From CAYHZL01 sp964361075 (GTDB lineage Bacteria > Bacteroidota > Ignavibacteria > UBA10030 > UBA8401): DNA of 16,649 nucleotides. How positions within the stretch are numbered: the stretch's first letter is position 1; each line of letters starts with the position of its first letter. Below the pieces are notes generated by a model that saw only the letters and a list, made by a program, of their open reading frames with translations, made no database searches and was not told the origin of the DNA. Location: assembly GCA_964361075.1 (NCBI GenBank), contig CAYHZL010000068.1, forward strand, positions 1 through 16,649. The letters run 5' to 3'. Made by a program: the position numbers and the translations under genes. Below, one piece after another: positions 15,797-16,649 of the stretch.

Positions 15797-16306
15797 ATGC
15801 CTAAAGTTTACTGCACATCTTTTGATTCAAAAATCGGGCGTATTTATGTTGCATCTACCGATAAGGGAGTGTGCAAGGTAAGCATTCCGAAAGAATCGAA
15901 AAAAGATTTTTTTGAATGGCTTTCAAAACATTTTGATGAAGAAGATGTTGTAGAAAATAAAAGCCGCAACAAAGAAGTGATTGATCAGTTCACTCGTTAC
16001 TTCAACGGCAAACTTGCGAAGTTCACCGTTCCGATTGATAGAATCGGTACTATGTTTGAAGTCCGTGTGTGGAAAGAACTTCGAAACATTTCGTACGGTT
16101 CAACAATTTCCTACAAGCAACTTGCAAAACGAGTAGGTGTGCCGCGCGGCTTTCAAGCAGTAGGCGGAGCAAACGGAAAAAATCCAATTCCCATTATCAT
16201 ACCATGTCATCGTGTTATTGCACATGATGGTTCGCTCGGTGGATATTCTGCAGGAATAAAAACAAAAGAATTTCTCCTTCGACTTGAAGGCGCAATCCTC
16301 ATCTGA
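15797..16306 (+). CDS. ogt: Methylated-DNA--protein-cysteine S-methyltransferase (O6-alkylguanine-DNA alkyltransferase)
   Basis: The 169-residue protein transfers alkyl groups from O6-alkylguanine in DNA to its own cysteine, a one-use repair reaction. The catalytic signature IPCHRV places the acceptor at Cys137, followed by GSLGGYSAG. The DNA-binding helix-turn-helix region is ISYKQLAKRVGVP. The N-terminal part (residues 1-85) is the usual small alpha/beta domain, and the length fits the Ogt type without the Ada sensor domain. One point is odd: the position before AVGGAN, normally the arginine finger of RAVG, is Gln120 (GFQAVGGAN). The gene has its own promoter and stands alone. There is no clear Shine-Dalgarno before the ATG and no strong terminator after the stop, only a T-run. 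Confidence 0.93.
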   Translation: MPKVYCTSFDSKIGRIYVASTDKGVCKVSIPKESKKDFFEWLSKHFDEEDVVENKSRNKEVIDQFTRYFNGKLAKFTVPIDRIGTMFEVRVWKELRNISYGSTISYKQLAKRVGVPRGFQAVGGANGKNPIPIIIPCHRVIAHDGSLGGYSAGIKTKEFLLRLEGAILI

Positions 16307-16397
16307 CCGCATCAAATCTTTTTTTTATTTCCAATCTGCTTCATTGCATTGCTTTCGTAATTTCAGTATTTTTCATTCGCACAATTATTAATTTCCT

Positions 16398-16428
16398 GTA
16401 ACTGCTCAGTGTGTTAATTTATGTATAG
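16398..16428. repeat. Possible degenerate miniature element next to copy B
   Basis: GTAACTGCTCAGTGTG (16398-16413) is a near-copy of the left end of the larger elements. CTATACA-like bases in inverted orientation (TGTATAG, 16422-16428) follow about ten bases later. It may be a decayed 31-bp relative of the 41-bp element at 11156-11196, with copy B inserted immediately to its right. The right end is poor. Confidence 0.35.
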
Positions 16429-16435
16429 AATTTTT

Positions 16436-16594
16436 GTAACTACACAGCGTGTTTTTTGTAATTTCAGTATTTCCTAAGAAAAAAAAGAAATCCCCCTTAC
16501 CCCCTTTGTAAGGGGGAATAAGAGCGTGGAAATCCCCCTTGAAAAGGGGGAAAAAGGGGGATTTTTTGAATCAACATTTATGCTGTATAGTTAC
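16436..16594. mobile_element. Complete MITE-like palindromic element, copy B
   Basis: The ends GTAACTACACAGCGTG and TGCTGTATAGTTAC are imperfect inverted repeats with a perfect outer GTAACTA. The interior repeats copy A: C-tract/G-tract hairpins nested in a larger palindrome and the same linker AATAAGAGCGTGGAAATC. GAATTTTT flanks both sides (16428-16435 and 16595-16602), a clean 8-bp target duplication that fixes the element at 159 bp. It lies in the intergenic region after ogt and has no coding capacity. Confidence 0.87.
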
Positions 16595-16649
16595 GAATTT
16601 TTTCTGAATAATTATATTTCGTTTGTTGAACCACATAGGCACATATCCC

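Overview
The window looks like a low-GC (about 37-38% by eye) chromosomal segment from the Bacteroidota/Chlorobiota/Ignavibacteriota side of the FCB superphylum. The evidence is two exported proteins ending in type A type-IX-secretion sorting modules (NYPNPFNPST), a DUF5686/CarboxypepD_reg outer-membrane protein, several genes without an obvious Shine-Dalgarno, and FG-GAP and Ycf48-like propellers. The wording of the sorting motif is most typical of Ignavibacteria-like lineages. I would not name a genus.

Layout. A partial repeat element (1-67) precedes a large outer-membrane protein gene (164-2605). A strong hairpin terminator (2620-2657) separates it from a convergent acetyl-CoA synthetase gene (acs, 2661-4577, minus). 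Upstream of acs lie a candidate sigma-70-type promoter, inverted repeats and the terminator of a small minus-strand gene for an exported Lys/Cys-rich protein with three CxxC pairs (4873-5139). Divergent from that is the most striking gene, a roughly 1189-residue predicted lipoprotein/transmembrane Ser/Thr kinase (5266-8835). Its large extracytoplasmic part joins Ycf48/BNR-like blades, six FG-GAP calcium-type repeats and an ASPIC/UnbV-like segment. A GAF-type sigma-54 enhancer-binding protein gene follows (9018-10736). The next 617 bases hold no gene but contain an 18-unit heptanucleotide array, a 41-bp miniature inverted-repeat element and a 119-bp MITE-like element. Then come a 62-residue half-receiver protein (11354-11542), a 14-blade propeller protein with a T9SS tail (11564-13675), a second T9SS-tailed BNR protein (13729-14985), a small beta-barrel-like outer-membrane protein (15040-15588), a terminator, and an O6-alkylguanine-DNA alkyltransferase (ogt, 15797-16306) with a good promoter. 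The window ends in a second full copy of the repeat element.

How it fits together. The kinase and enhancer-binding protein could form a sense-and-transcribe pair, and the kinase's sensor blades resemble the repeats of the exported propeller protein downstream; both links are inference. The most unusual structure outside genes is a family of about 159-bp elements with GTAACT-type terminal inverted repeats, nested C-tract/G-tract palindromes and 8-bp target duplications. One copy supplies the last seven codons and stop codon of the kinase gene. I see no rRNA, tRNA, CRISPR array, phage gene or transposase gene.
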